Positions 24,166 through 32,687 of a stretch of 64,000 nucleotides of DNA are shown piece by piece. The notes below the pieces were generated by a model. It ran no database searches and had not been told where the DNA came from. It saw only the letters and a program-made list of their open reading frames with translations. Position 1 is the first letter of the stretch. Every line of letters begins with the position of its first letter. The position numbers and the translations under genes were made by a program. The DNA is from Candidatus Defluviilinea proxima. GTDB taxonomy: Bacteria; Chloroflexota; Anaerolineae; Anaerolineales; Villigracilaceae. The stretch is taken from the NCBI GenBank assembly GCA_016721115.1, contig JADKIW010000001.1:2991501-3055500 (forward strand), in the 5' to 3' direction.

Positions 24166-26457
24166 ATGAAGGCAAGTAACAAATTATGGAGTGAACAGAA
24201 ATTGGAAAGCCCCATCCCTGAGTTAATGCGTGAGATCGAGATTTATGAGACTGAGATCGAACTCCGTAAGCAGGGAAAGATGGATGAGAAATTATTTGCC
24301 GAAACTCGCCTGCGCCGTGGTGCGTATGGACAACGCTACGACAACGGTCAGCGTTGGGATGGCAAAGAGACTCGTGCGCTTCCGTTCCCATCTGCATCTA
24401 CCGATCTCACTAAAGGTCCCAACACCGTTTGGGATGCACCTGGCATGCAACGCATCAAAGTGCCATACGGCGGCATGAACCCCGAGCAACTCGAAGTGAT
24501 GGCGGAATTGGCGGAGGAATATGCTGACAATATCGCCCACGTCACCACCCGCCAGGATTTTCAACTCCACTTCATTCACATTGAAGATACGCCCGCTCTG
24601 TTGCGTCGCCTTGCGGCTGTAGGCATCACCTCTCGTGAAGCGTGCGGAAATTCTGTCCGCAATATCACGGGGTGTCCGTTGGCAGGTGTGTGCCACACCG
24701 AATCGTTTGATGTGACTCCCTATGCAAATGCCCTCACATTCTTCCTCCTCGGTCACCCTGACATCCAGGATTTCGGTCGCAAATTCAAGATCGCCTTCTC
24801 GGGTTGTCGTGATGAAGCCTGTGGACTCGTGAACCTGCACGATATGGGTGTAGTTGCCGTGACACGCACAATTGACGGTGAAAAGAAGCGTGGCTTTGAA
24901 ATGTATGTTGGCGGTGGTCTCGGCACCGTTCCTCATCAGGCAAAACTGCTTTATGAGTTTGTCACCGAAGAGGAATTACTTCCTGTGTCACAGGCGATCT
25001 CTCGTGTGTTTGCCCGCCTCGGCGAAAAGAAGAATCGCAATCGTGCCCGCATCAAATTCCTCGTGGCGCAACTTGGTATCGAAGAATTCAGACGTCTCGT
25101 GACGGAAGAACGCGCCATACTTCCTCATGATCCACGCTGGACGGCCTATCTCTCCGATATTCACATCTTGGATGAAAAACCGCTTCGTCCCGCTACGCCT
25201 TTGGTTGATGCGCCTCAAACGGACTCTTTCCAACGCTGGTACAAAACCAACATCTACAAACAGGTGCAGGAAGGCTACGTCACTGCTACGATCACGCTTC
25301 CATTAGGTGACCTCACAGGCGATCAACTGCGTGCACTAGCTGACATTGCTCGCAAATTTACTAATGGAACTCTCCGCACAACCGTTGACCAGAACATTGT
25401 CTTGCGCTGGATCAGCGAAGGTGACTTGCCCGAAGTCTACGCGGCACTCGAAGCCGTAGGGCTTGGCCAAGCCGGCGCGGGCACCATCGCAGACATCACC
25501 TCCTGCCCAGGAACGGATACCTGCAAGCTCGGCATCTCCGCTTCTCGTGGGCTTGCTGGTGAATTGCGCCAAAGGCTTGCTGAGAAGAGTTACACACTGG
25601 ATGAAGCCGTACAGAATTTGCACATCAAAGTCAGCGGTTGTTTCAATTCGTGCGGTCAACATCACGTTGCCGATCTTGGTTTCTATGGCGTCAGTCGCCA
25701 CTCTGGCAATTACACGGTCCCGCATTTCCAATTGGTGTTGGGCGGCGAATGGGCTCACAATGCAGGTTCATATGGTCTTGCAGTAGCGGCGGTCCCAGCG
25801 AAGAGAATCCCCGAAGTGGTGGAGCGACTCACGGGTCGGTATGTGGCGGACCGTCAGAAGAATGAATCGTTCCGAGCGTTCATACAGCGCATTGGCAAAG
25901 TCGAGATCAAGAATATGGTCAACGATCTGACGAAGATTCCCGCGCACGATGAAGACCCAACAATTTATACCGATTGGGGCGACAGTCGCGAGTTCACGAT
26001 CGGTGATATCGGTGTGGGTGAGTGCGCAGGTGAAGTGATCTCACATGCTGAGTTTGGTTTGGGCGCCGCTGAGCGACAAGTGTTCGAAGCGCAGGTTCTT
26101 TTGGATCAAGGCGCATATCAACAAGCAGGCGAGACCGCATACAAATCCATGTTGCAGGCGGCGAAGACTTTGGTGCAGGAACAATTTTATGATGTACCCG
26201 ATGAACCGAATCGCATCGTTGAAGAATTCCGCACACGCTTCTATGACACCAAGTTGTTCTGGGATGAATATGCAGGTGGTAAGTTCGGTCATTACTTCCT
26301 GCGCGCGCACGAAAAGTCGAACGAGCCTTACACACGCGATGAAGCCTATCGTCGTGTCGAGGAGGCACAACTTGTTATTGAAGCCTCGCACAGTTGTTAC
26401 GGCAAACTGCTCGCCGCCAAGCCAGCTGTCCAATCTTTAAAACTGCCGTTGAAGTAA
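24166..26457 (+). CDS. Siroheme-dependent sulfite (or nitrite) reductase with C-terminal HEPN-like extension
   Basis: Ferredoxin-type assimilatory sulfite/nitrite reductase, six-electron reduction of sulfite to sulfide, 763 residues. Two ferredoxin-like half-domains (the first near NPEQLEVMAELAEEYADNIAHVTTRQDFQLHFI) precede each catalytic half. The [4Fe-4S]-siroheme ligands are C447 and C453 (CPGTDTC) and C492 and C496 (CFNSC). Usual enzymes end near 550-600; here residues about 640-763 add a helical domain (AAERQVFEAQVLLDQGAYQQAGETAYKSML) that looks like HEPN. The ATG at 24166 with GAGGAG is preferred over an upstream frame that would start inside the terminator. APS reductase downstream favours sulfite over nitrite. 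Confidence 0.88.
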   Translation: MKASNKLWSEQKLESPIPELMREIEIYETEIELRKQGKMDEKLFAETRLRRGAYGQRYDNGQRWDGKETRALPFPSASTDLTKGPNTVWDAPGMQRIKVPYGGMNPEQLEVMAELAEEYADNIAHVTTRQDFQLHFIHIEDTPALLRRLAAVGITSREACGNSVRNITGCPLAGVCHTESFDVTPYANALTFFLLGHPDIQDFGRKFKIAFSGCRDEACGLVNLHDMGVVAVTRTIDGEKKRGFEMYVGGGLGTVPHQAKLLYEFVTEEELLPVSQAISRVFARLGEKKNRNRARIKFLVAQLGIEEFRRLVTEERAILPHDPRWTAYLSDIHILDEKPLRPATPLVDAPQTDSFQRWYKTNIYKQVQEGYVTATITLPLGDLTGDQLRALADIARKFTNGTLRTTVDQNIVLRWISEGDLPEVYAALEAVGLGQAGAGTIADITSCPGTDTCKLGISASRGLAGELRQRLAEKSYTLDEAVQNLHIKVSGCFNSCGQHHVADLGFYGVSRHSGNYTVPHFQLVLGGEWAHNAGSYGLAVAAVPAKRIPEVVERLTGRYVADRQKNESFRAFIQRIGKVEIKNMVNDLTKIPAHDEDPTIYTDWGDSREFTIGDIGVGECAGEVISHAEFGLGAAERQVFEAQVLLDQGAYQQAGETAYKSMLQAAKTLVQEQFYDVPDEPNRIVEEFRTRFYDTKLFWDEYAGGKFGHYFLRAHEKSNEPYTRDEAYRRVEEAQLVIEASHSCYGKLLAAKPAVQSLKLPLK

Positions 26458-26487
26458 TCAGCATCAACAACTAATAGGAATAAAATC

Positions 26488-27081
26488 ATGGAACTTCAAC
26501 ATATCAATCTCAAATTCTTCATCGAGAACGGTGCAAGCCTCAACCTCGAATCATTTCACGGCGTCTTCAACAAGTGGATTCAAAAGAGTCTCACGAATGA
26601 TCTCCTCGTGGATGTTGCCGAATATCTCCACGTTCACAATGGACCTGGCGTCATGCTCATCGGTCACTCCGCCAATTACAGTCTTGATCTCACAGCGGGT
26701 CGCCTCGGTCTGCTCTACAATCGCAAAGAAAAAGTTGTGGGTACCAATCAACAAAAACTTGCCCAAGCCGCTCATGCCGCATTGAGTGCCATGTTGATTC
26801 TCGAAAAAGAAAACCGTGTGCGTTTCATCGGTAACGAAGTGCAACTCATTATCAATGACCGCCTGCTCACACCGAACACCGCTGAAACTTTTTCAGAACT
26901 TAAATCGGATCTGGAATCCTTCTTCGGGACTCTGTTCAAAGGCTCGAATGTGACTCTCGCCCACAGTTCTTTATCTGAACCCCGAGCACGCTTCACTCTG
27001 GACGTGAAGTCTGCTTCGGCTTTCGATGTGCAGTCTCTCCTCGATAACATCTCCACCGAACTGGAGCCTGTCCATGCTTAA
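26488..27081 (+). CDS. Conserved-looking protein of the sulfite reductase operon, function unknown
   Basis: Soluble protein of 197 residues without a signal peptide or membrane span. I do not recognise a family. Notable stretches are LHVHNGPGVMLIGHSANYSLDLTAGRLGLLYNRKEK and VRFIGNEVQLIINDRL; the later half is mixed alpha/beta and ends acidic. It sits 30 bases after the sulfite reductase stop and overlaps the SUMT start by eight bases, so it is translationally tied to siroheme synthesis and sulfite reduction. A role as an assembly factor or accessory subunit is a guess from position. Confidence 0.75.
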   Translation: MELQHINLKFFIENGASLNLESFHGVFNKWIQKSLTNDLLVDVAEYLHVHNGPGVMLIGHSANYSLDLTAGRLGLLYNRKEKVVGTNQQKLAQAAHAALSAMLILEKENRVRFIGNEVQLIINDRLLTPNTAETFSELKSDLESFFGTLFKGSNVTLAHSSLSEPRARFTLDVKSASAFDVQSLLDNISTELEPVHA

Positions 27082-27871
27082 CTCCTATTCGTCTGACGGG
27101 ATCGTATACATCATCGGTGCTGGACCTGGTGATCCAGGTCTCATCACCGTCAAAGGACTGGATCGACTCCGTCAAGCGGATGTGGTTTTATATGATCGTC
27201 TCATCCCACAGGAACTTTTGCTGGAAGTCTCTCCATTTGCGGAATTGATTGACGTGGGCAAAGAGCCAAAGCGACATCGTCGCTCTCAGGATGAGATCAA
27301 TGCCTTATTGATCGAGAAGGCAGGGCAAGGCAAAAGCGTGGCGAGACTCAAAGGTGGCGATCCATTCGTCTTTGGGCGTGGAGGCGAGGAATGTCAGGCG
27401 TTGGCAGAGGCGGGCATCCGTTATGAAGTCATCCCTGGTGTGAGTAGTGTCATCGCTGTCCCTGCCTATGCGGGTATCCCTGTAACGCAACGCAACGTGA
27501 CCACATCCTTCACCGTCATTGCAGGTCACACAGGCGGCTCTGAAGCGGACGTGGATTGGGCATCCATTCCGCGCAATGGCACGATCATATTCGTGATGGG
27601 CGTGGAACACATGCCACAGATCGTTCTGGAATTGATCTCACGTGGTTTCTCGCCAGAGACTCCCGCCGCTGTCATCGAAAAAGGGACAACGCCGAATCAA
27701 GTTGTGGTCACCGCCACACTATCAGACATCGTCGAAAAAGCGGCACACATGCAACCACCGTCCATTTTGATCGTCGGTGAAGTTGTGCGCTTGCATGAAG
27801 AACTCAATTGGTTCAATTTGGAATCAGCCAGCTCATTGCACTCACAGGGCGTGCTGGTGGAGAAGCAGTAG
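27074..27871 (+). CDS. cobA: Uroporphyrinogen-III C-methyltransferase (SUMT)
   Basis: Methylates uroporphyrinogen III twice with SAM to give precorrin-2, the first step to siroheme; 265 residues. The SUMT signatures are clear: VYIIGAGPGDPGLITVKG near the N-terminus, VVLYDRLI, RLKGGDPFVFGRGGEE, and VIPGVSSVIAVPAYAGIPVTQR. The ATG at 27074 overlaps the previous stop and gives the expected family start; a longer reading frame from 27026 adds an unlikely tail. It supplies siroheme to the sulfite reductase of the same operon. Confidence 0.93.
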   Translation: MLNSYSSDGIVYIIGAGPGDPGLITVKGLDRLRQADVVLYDRLIPQELLLEVSPFAELIDVGKEPKRHRRSQDEINALLIEKAGQGKSVARLKGGDPFVFGRGGEECQALAEAGIRYEVIPGVSSVIAVPAYAGIPVTQRNVTTSFTVIAGHTGGSEADVDWASIPRNGTIIFVMGVEHMPQIVLELISRGFSPETPAAVIEKGTTPNQVVVTATLSDIVEKAAHMQPPSILIVGEVVRLHEELNWFNLESASSLHSQGVLVEKQ

Positions 27872-27906
27872 CAAGCTACTGCATTCCATAAAAAGGATTT
27901 ACCGTT

Positions 27907-28659
27907 ATGACCACACAACTCAGAACTGTTGAAGTACAAAACTGGTCTCCTGAATCATTGAAACAGGTCAGCCAATCCCTTGAAGGCAGTTCGCCCGCTG
28001 ATGTTTTACGCTGGGGTTTTGACAACTTCGGTGATGGCATCGTAATGGCAACAGGCTTCGGACCTGAAGGTGTGGTCCTCATGCATCATGTGTCACAGAT
28101 CCGCCCTGAGACGATTGTCTTTTATCTCGACACTGATCTGCTCTTTTCACACACCTACGAACTGCGTGATGAACTCGTACAAAAACTTGGCATCCGCTTT
28201 GAGCGTATTCACAGCGGCATCTCATTGCCCGCTCAAGCCGTCCGCCACGGTGACAAGTTGTGGGAGAGTGACCCAGACACCTGTTGTTTGATGCGCAAGG
28301 TCATTCCGCAACGACAGTTCCTCGCGAAACATGATGCGTGGATCACCGGCATTCGCCGTGACCAGACCGCTTTTCGTGCCAATACGGGACTCGTCGAATG
28401 GGACTACGCCAACAAGATGGTCAAACTCAATCCGCTCGCCGCATGGACAAGCGATCAGGTTTGGGAGTACATCAAAACTCGTGATCTGCCCTACAACCCT
28501 CTGCATGACTATGGCTATCCTAGCATCGGTTGCTGGACATGTACCAAAGCTGTCGAACCTGGGCAAGACCCGCGCTCAGGTCGCTGGTCTGGTAAATCCA
28601 AAACTGAATGCGGAATCCATTTACCTTCCGTCAAAGACCCGAAGGCAGATAACATTTAA
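27907..28659 (+). CDS. cysH: Adenylyl-sulfate (APS) reductase, thioredoxin-dependent
   Basis: Reduces APS to sulfite and AMP in sulfate assimilation; 250 residues. The PP-loop-type nucleotide region is ATGFGPEGVVLMHHV, with YLDTDLLFSHTYE and WITGIRRDQTAFR. The four iron-sulfur Cys that mark the APS-type (not PAPS-type) branch are present: C126-C127 (DTCCLMRK), C209 and C212 (CWTC), and the redox-active Cys in ECGIH is C235. It has an AAGGAT site. A sulfate adenylyltransferase is not in the window, so it must be encoded elsewhere. Confidence 0.93.
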   Translation: MTTQLRTVEVQNWSPESLKQVSQSLEGSSPADVLRWGFDNFGDGIVMATGFGPEGVVLMHHVSQIRPETIVFYLDTDLLFSHTYELRDELVQKLGIRFERIHSGISLPAQAVRHGDKLWESDPDTCCLMRKVIPQRQFLAKHDAWITGIRRDQTAFRANTGLVEWDYANKMVKLNPLAAWTSDQVWEYIKTRDLPYNPLHDYGYPSIGCWTCTKAVEPGQDPRSGRWSGKSKTECGIHLPSVKDPKADNI

Positions 28660-28674
28660 TCGATCCTTACGTGA

Positions 28675-28744
28675 TGTCATTCTGAGCGAAGCGAAGAATC
28701 TCTACGACCATCTCAGAGACCCTTCGCTATCGCTCAGGGTGACA
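28675..28744. repeat. REP-like palindromic element between cysH and the precorrin-2 dehydrogenase gene
   Basis: Outer arms TGTCATTCTGAGCGA (28675-28689) and TCGCTCAGGGTGACA (28730-28744) pair with two mismatches, and inner arms GCGAAG/CTTCGC add a second stem. Similar TGTCATTCTGAGCGAAG elements are widespread dispersed repeats in bacterial genomes. It could affect expression of the downstream hem genes. Confidence 0.7.
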
Positions 28745-28759
28745 TACCTGAAAGTAACC

Positions 28760-29416
28760 ATGAACACTTACTACCCCGTTTATCTTGAACTCCGAGACCA
28801 ACCCTGCCTTGTCGTGGGAGGAGGAAAACTTGCCGAGGAGAAAGTCGTTGGCTTGTTGGCTGTTCACGCGAAAGTGACGCTCATCTCTGCCAAGATTACT
28901 GCACACCTCAAACAGTTGGTTGACGAGAATCAAGTCACTTATATTCCTCGTGCCTATCAACAAGGCGACCTTGCCGATGCGTTCATGGTCATCTGCGCCA
29001 CGGACAACGCGGAGCTGAACCAACAAGTCTGGGACGAAGCCTCTGCCGCTCACAAACTCGTCAATGTGGTAGACGACATTCCTCACTGCAATTTCATTGC
29101 CCCTGCCATCATCCGCAACGGAGATTTGACCGTTGCCATCTCGACCAGCGGACGTGCGCCTGCATTGGCTGTCCGTTTGAAGGAGCGTTGGCAAAAGGAA
29201 CTGGGAAACGAGTACGCTCACTTCCTCGAACTGGCGGGACATTTGCGTGAACCGCTCGCTCAACACATCCCTGATTTTGCGACTCGCAAAAAACTCTGGT
29301 ATGAGATTGTAGACTCAGGTATTCTCGAAGTCCTTGCGCAAGGGGATGAAGAACGAGCCATTGAGATCATTTCTGAAAAAGTCGGGTTTGAATTTCAGCC
29401 GAGAGTGAAGGCGTAA
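28760..29416 (+). CDS. Precorrin-2 dehydrogenase (siroheme synthase N-domain type)
   Basis: NAD-dependent oxidation of precorrin-2 to sirohydrochlorin, 218 residues (Met8/SirC/CysG N-terminal type). The N-terminal Rossmann motif is CLVVGGGKLAEEKVVGLL; VNVVDDIPHCNFIAPAIIRNGDLTVAISTSGRAPALA is the family core. The start at 28760 matches the family start (MNTYYPVYLELRDQPCLVVGGG); a longer frame upstream only shadows cysH. Ferrochelation to siroheme may be done by the same protein or by an unlinked chelatase. Its stop overlaps the hemA start (TAATG). Confidence 0.92.
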   Translation: MNTYYPVYLELRDQPCLVVGGGKLAEEKVVGLLAVHAKVTLISAKITAHLKQLVDENQVTYIPRAYQQGDLADAFMVICATDNAELNQQVWDEASAAHKLVNVVDDIPHCNFIAPAIIRNGDLTVAISTSGRAPALAVRLKERWQKELGNEYAHFLELAGHLREPLAQHIPDFATRKKLWYEIVDSGILEVLAQGDEERAIEIISEKVGFEFQPRVKA

Positions 29417-30642
29417 TGTATATCCTTTGCGTTGGCATCAACCACGCGACAGCACCACTTCACATCCGTGAACGGTTTGCATTTGATTCTGAATTCAAGC
29501 CAACCTTGAACGAGTCACTTGCGGGGTTGATCGTCCTCTCCACATGCAATCGTGTGGAGTTGTATGCCACAGCGAACATCAAAGATTTTTCTGGGTTGGA
29601 TGAATTGCTCGCCAAACATGGCGGTGTGGATCAGCGTGAACTTTCGCAATACATCTATCGCCATACCGATGATGCAGCCGCAGGTCATTTGATGCAAGTT
29701 GCCGCAGGGTTGGACTCGGTTGTGCTAGGTGAACCCCAAATCTTGGGGCAGATTACTCGTGCATTGGAAACTGCTTTGGCGGAAAATACATCAGCGCCGT
29801 TGCTTGCTAGGCTATTTCAAAAAGCCATCCATGCAGGGAAACGAGTGCGGAGTGAAACGGGTATTGCACGCAACCCCACGTCCATTGCGGGTGTGGCGGT
29901 GAGACTCGCTTCTGAGAACCTGCCTCATTTACCTTCCATGCAAGTGACAGTCCTCGGCGCAGGCGAAACGGCTTCGTTGGTTGTTGGTGCATTGCGCCAA
30001 CGAGGCGTGGAAAATCTGCAAGTGTTGAACCGCACATTGCGCCATGCGGAAGAACTCGCAAGTTTTTGGGGCGGGAGCGCCCGTCCGTTGAGCGACTTGC
30101 CCGTTGCTCTGCAATCGAGTGATCTCGTTGTATCGTCTGTCCAGTCACCTCAACCGATTGTCCAAACACAGACTGTTGCGTCTGCTATGCAAGTCCGCCC
30201 GCAACGTGCATTGACCTTGATCGATGTTGCCGTGCCGAGAAATGTTGAGCCTGAAGCGGCACATATTCCAAATGTCTTTTTGCATAACATCGATAACTTG
30301 CAGACTTACTTGAAGCGTTCCGTTGACTCACGCCAACAAGAACAACCTCACGCCGAAAAAATTATCAATGAAGAACTGAATGAATTCCGTGATTACCTGC
30401 GGACTTACCAAATCTTGCCTGTTATCACAGCGCTCTACGACCGTGCGGAAAGTATCCGTGTAAACGAGGTGAAGAAAAGCATCAAACGTATGACAAGCCT
30501 AGATGAGGCGGAGCAGGCAAAGGTCATAGCAATGAGCCGTGCCATCGTCAGCAAAATACTTCACGTGCCAACATCCCATCTGAGAAATTCAGAGCATGCC
30601 GTTGAATATGCAAGCATCCTGAATGAATTATTTGAATTATGA
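29416..30642 (+). CDS. hemA: Glutamyl-tRNA reductase
   Basis: Committed step of C5-pathway tetrapyrrole synthesis, reducing glutamyl-tRNA to glutamate-1-semialdehyde; 408 residues. Visible are INHATAPLHIRERFAF, the catalytic Cys in VLSTCNRVELYAT, GLDSVVLGEPQILGQ, and the NADPH domain VTVLGAGETASLVVGALRQRGV. The C-terminal helical dimerisation region begins near 310. The gene is fused by overlaps to precorrin-2 dehydrogenase upstream and hemC downstream, so precursor supply appears co-expressed with siroheme use and subject to the same leader. Confidence 0.95.
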   Translation: MYILCVGINHATAPLHIRERFAFDSEFKPTLNESLAGLIVLSTCNRVELYATANIKDFSGLDELLAKHGGVDQRELSQYIYRHTDDAAAGHLMQVAAGLDSVVLGEPQILGQITRALETALAENTSAPLLARLFQKAIHAGKRVRSETGIARNPTSIAGVAVRLASENLPHLPSMQVTVLGAGETASLVVGALRQRGVENLQVLNRTLRHAEELASFWGGSARPLSDLPVALQSSDLVVSSVQSPQPIVQTQTVASAMQVRPQRALTLIDVAVPRNVEPEAAHIPNVFLHNIDNLQTYLKRSVDSRQQEQPHAEKIINEELNEFRDYLRTYQILPVITALYDRAESIRVNEVKKSIKRMTSLDEAEQAKVIAMSRAIVSKILHVPTSHLRNSEHAVEYASILNELFEL

Positions 30643-31553
30643 AGCTCATCTTCGCAACACGTCCATCCGCATTGGCACGCTGGCAAACATCGTACGTCAT
30701 CAAGCTGTTGAAAGCGGCGCATCCCGAACTCGAATGCGAAGAGCGCATTATCACCACCAGCGGCGACCGTATCGTTGACCGCCCATTGCCCGAGATCGGC
30801 GGCAAGGGGTTGTTCACGAGCGAACTCGAAGCGGCGTTGCGTTCGGACGAGGCGCATGTTGCGGTGCATTCGCTCAAAGATCTGCCCGTGGATGATTCGC
30901 CTGGCATCATCACTGCCGCTATCCCTGTGCGTGAAACGGCGTTCGATGTGTTGGTCTCGAACAGTGGCACGCTCGATCAACTGCCGCCTGCCGCACGAGT
31001 TGGCACATGCAGTGTGAGGCGCACCGCCCAACTGCTCGCCCGCCGACCCGATCTCACCATCCTGCCATTGCGTGGCAACGTGGATACCCGTCTTCGCAAA
31101 CTCAAGGACGGCGACTACGATGCCATTGTGCTTGCGTATGCGGGTCTCGTGCGTCTCGGTTTGGATTCGCACATCACTGAAACATTTTCTTTGGAAGCAA
31201 TGTTGCCCGCGCCTGGACAGGGCGCTCTTGCGATTCAATGTCGTGCCGATGATGAAGTGACGCGCGGACTACTCGCATCGCTTCACGACTCACCGACAGC
31301 TGATTCTGTTTCAACAGAACGTTCCTTCCTTTCAGCTTTAGGTGGAGGCTGTTCGATGCCGATCGCTGCGTATGCCGAGAAGATCGAGGATCAAATTCTC
31401 TTAACTGGTGCAGTGATTTCACCCGATGGTAAACGCTCCATCCGCTTAACCGCCGCAGGGACCGATCCCAAAGAACTAGGTCATCTGCTTGCTCGTTTTG
31501 TATTGGAACGTGGCGGTGCGGATATTCTCGGCTTGGAACAAGTGGCGATCTAG
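30639..31553 (+). CDS. hemC: Porphobilinogen deaminase (hydroxymethylbilane synthase)
   Basis: Polymerises four porphobilinogens to hydroxymethylbilane; 304 residues. Visible are the N-terminal ATRPSALARWQTSYV, DRPLPEIGGKGLFTSELE, HSLKDLP, the arginine-rich cofactor contact GTCSVRRTAQLLARRPDL, RGNVDTRLRKL, and the dipyrromethane-binding Cys at about 238 in GGGCSMPIAAYAE. It overlaps hemA by four bases (ATGA). It is the last gene of the operon; hemB and hemD are not in the window. Confidence 0.96.
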   Translation: MKLIFATRPSALARWQTSYVIKLLKAAHPELECEERIITTSGDRIVDRPLPEIGGKGLFTSELEAALRSDEAHVAVHSLKDLPVDDSPGIITAAIPVRETAFDVLVSNSGTLDQLPPAARVGTCSVRRTAQLLARRPDLTILPLRGNVDTRLRKLKDGDYDAIVLAYAGLVRLGLDSHITETFSLEAMLPAPGQGALAIQCRADDEVTRGLLASLHDSPTADSVSTERSFLSALGGGCSMPIAAYAEKIEDQILLTGAVISPDGKRSIRLTAAGTDPKELGHLLARFVLERGGADILGLEQVAI

Positions 31554-31691
31554 GCATTTCCCTCGTTGTTATGATGAATAACCCCTCCCAGGAGGGGCGT
31601 CTTGCACTTGCTCAAGATATATAACCCTCGTAGAATCAGAGCGGTAAAATTTGAGCATTCATCTTTGCAGTGGTATGGGAAAGGAATTGAC

Positions 31692-32687
31692 ATGGCAGAT
31701 ATACAGGAATTTGGGGAGCGTCTGATCGGCAATCTGGAGCAGGTGATCGTTGGCAAACGACATTCGATCGAGTTGGTTGTGATCGGTTTGTTGTGCCAGG
31801 GGCATATTTTGATCGAGGATGTGCCGGGTGTGGGGAAGACCATGCTGGCTCGTAGTCTTGCCAAGTCTCTCGATTGTTCATTTAACCGCATTCAGTTCAC
31901 GCCCGATATGTTGCCCAGCGATGTGACGGGCGTTTCCATTTATAACCAGCAGAAACGGGAGTTCGAATTTCGCGCTGGCCCGATCATGGGACAGATCATC
32001 CTTGCCGACGAAGTGAACCGTGCAACGCCCAAGACACAGGCCGCTTTGCTTGAAGCGATGGAAGAGAATCAAATGACAGTGGATGGTATTACGCATCCGT
32101 TGCCGCAACCGTTCATGGTGCTTGCCACACAGAACCCGATTGAATATGAAGGAACATTCCCGCTTCCTGAGGCCCAGCTTGACCGTTTTATGATGCGCGT
32201 CCGCATGGGGTATCCCAGCCCGGTAGAAGAGATGAAAATTTTGAGCGGGCAACAGTTGAAACATCCGATTGAAGCGTTGAAGTCGGTAGTCAAGGTAAAG
32301 GATGTGTTAGCCGCAGTCAAAGCTGTGCGTGAAGTATATGTTTCGCCTGCGATCCAAAAATATATTATTGACCTTGTAGGTCGCACCCGCCAAAGCGCAG
32401 ACGTGTACCTCGGCGCCAGTCCGCGCGGAAGTTTGGCCTTGTCACGTGCCAGTCAGGCACATGCCGCCATGCAAGGGCGAGACCATGTTTTGCCAGACGA
32501 TGTGAAGGCGCTGGCTGTTTCTGTGCTTGGACATCGTGTCATCGTTTCGCCGGCGGCACGCTTGCGCGAGTTGAGTGCTGATAAGATCGTGGAAGAAGTG
32601 CTGCACAGTGCGCCGGTGCCGGGCGGTGATTACAGAGCCGCTGCAGACGCTCAAGCGGCTCGCCCACAAACTCGAGGAAAGAAGTGA
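31692..32687 (+). CDS. MoxR-family AAA+ ATPase
   Basis: Chaperone-like AAA+ ATPase of the MoxR group, 331 residues from the ATG at 31692 (AAGGAA upstream). Walker A is DVPGVGKTMLA, Walker B is LADEVNRATPKTQAALLEAMEE, sensor 1 is LATQNPIEYEGTFPLPEAQLDRF, and the C-terminal lid has SPRGSLALSRASQAHA. MoxR proteins usually work with a DUF58 partner, and that gene follows with a four-base overlap. The pair is thought to assemble or activate extracytoplasmic or metal-dependent proteins. Confidence 0.92.
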   Translation: MADIQEFGERLIGNLEQVIVGKRHSIELVVIGLLCQGHILIEDVPGVGKTMLARSLAKSLDCSFNRIQFTPDMLPSDVTGVSIYNQQKREFEFRAGPIMGQIILADEVNRATPKTQAALLEAMEENQMTVDGITHPLPQPFMVLATQNPIEYEGTFPLPEAQLDRFMMRVRMGYPSPVEEMKILSGQQLKHPIEALKSVVKVKDVLAAVKAVREVYVSPAIQKYIIDLVGRTRQSADVYLGASPRGSLALSRASQAHAAMQGRDHVLPDDVKALAVSVLGHRVIVSPAARLRELSADKIVEEVLHSAPVPGGDYRAAADAQAARPQTRGKK

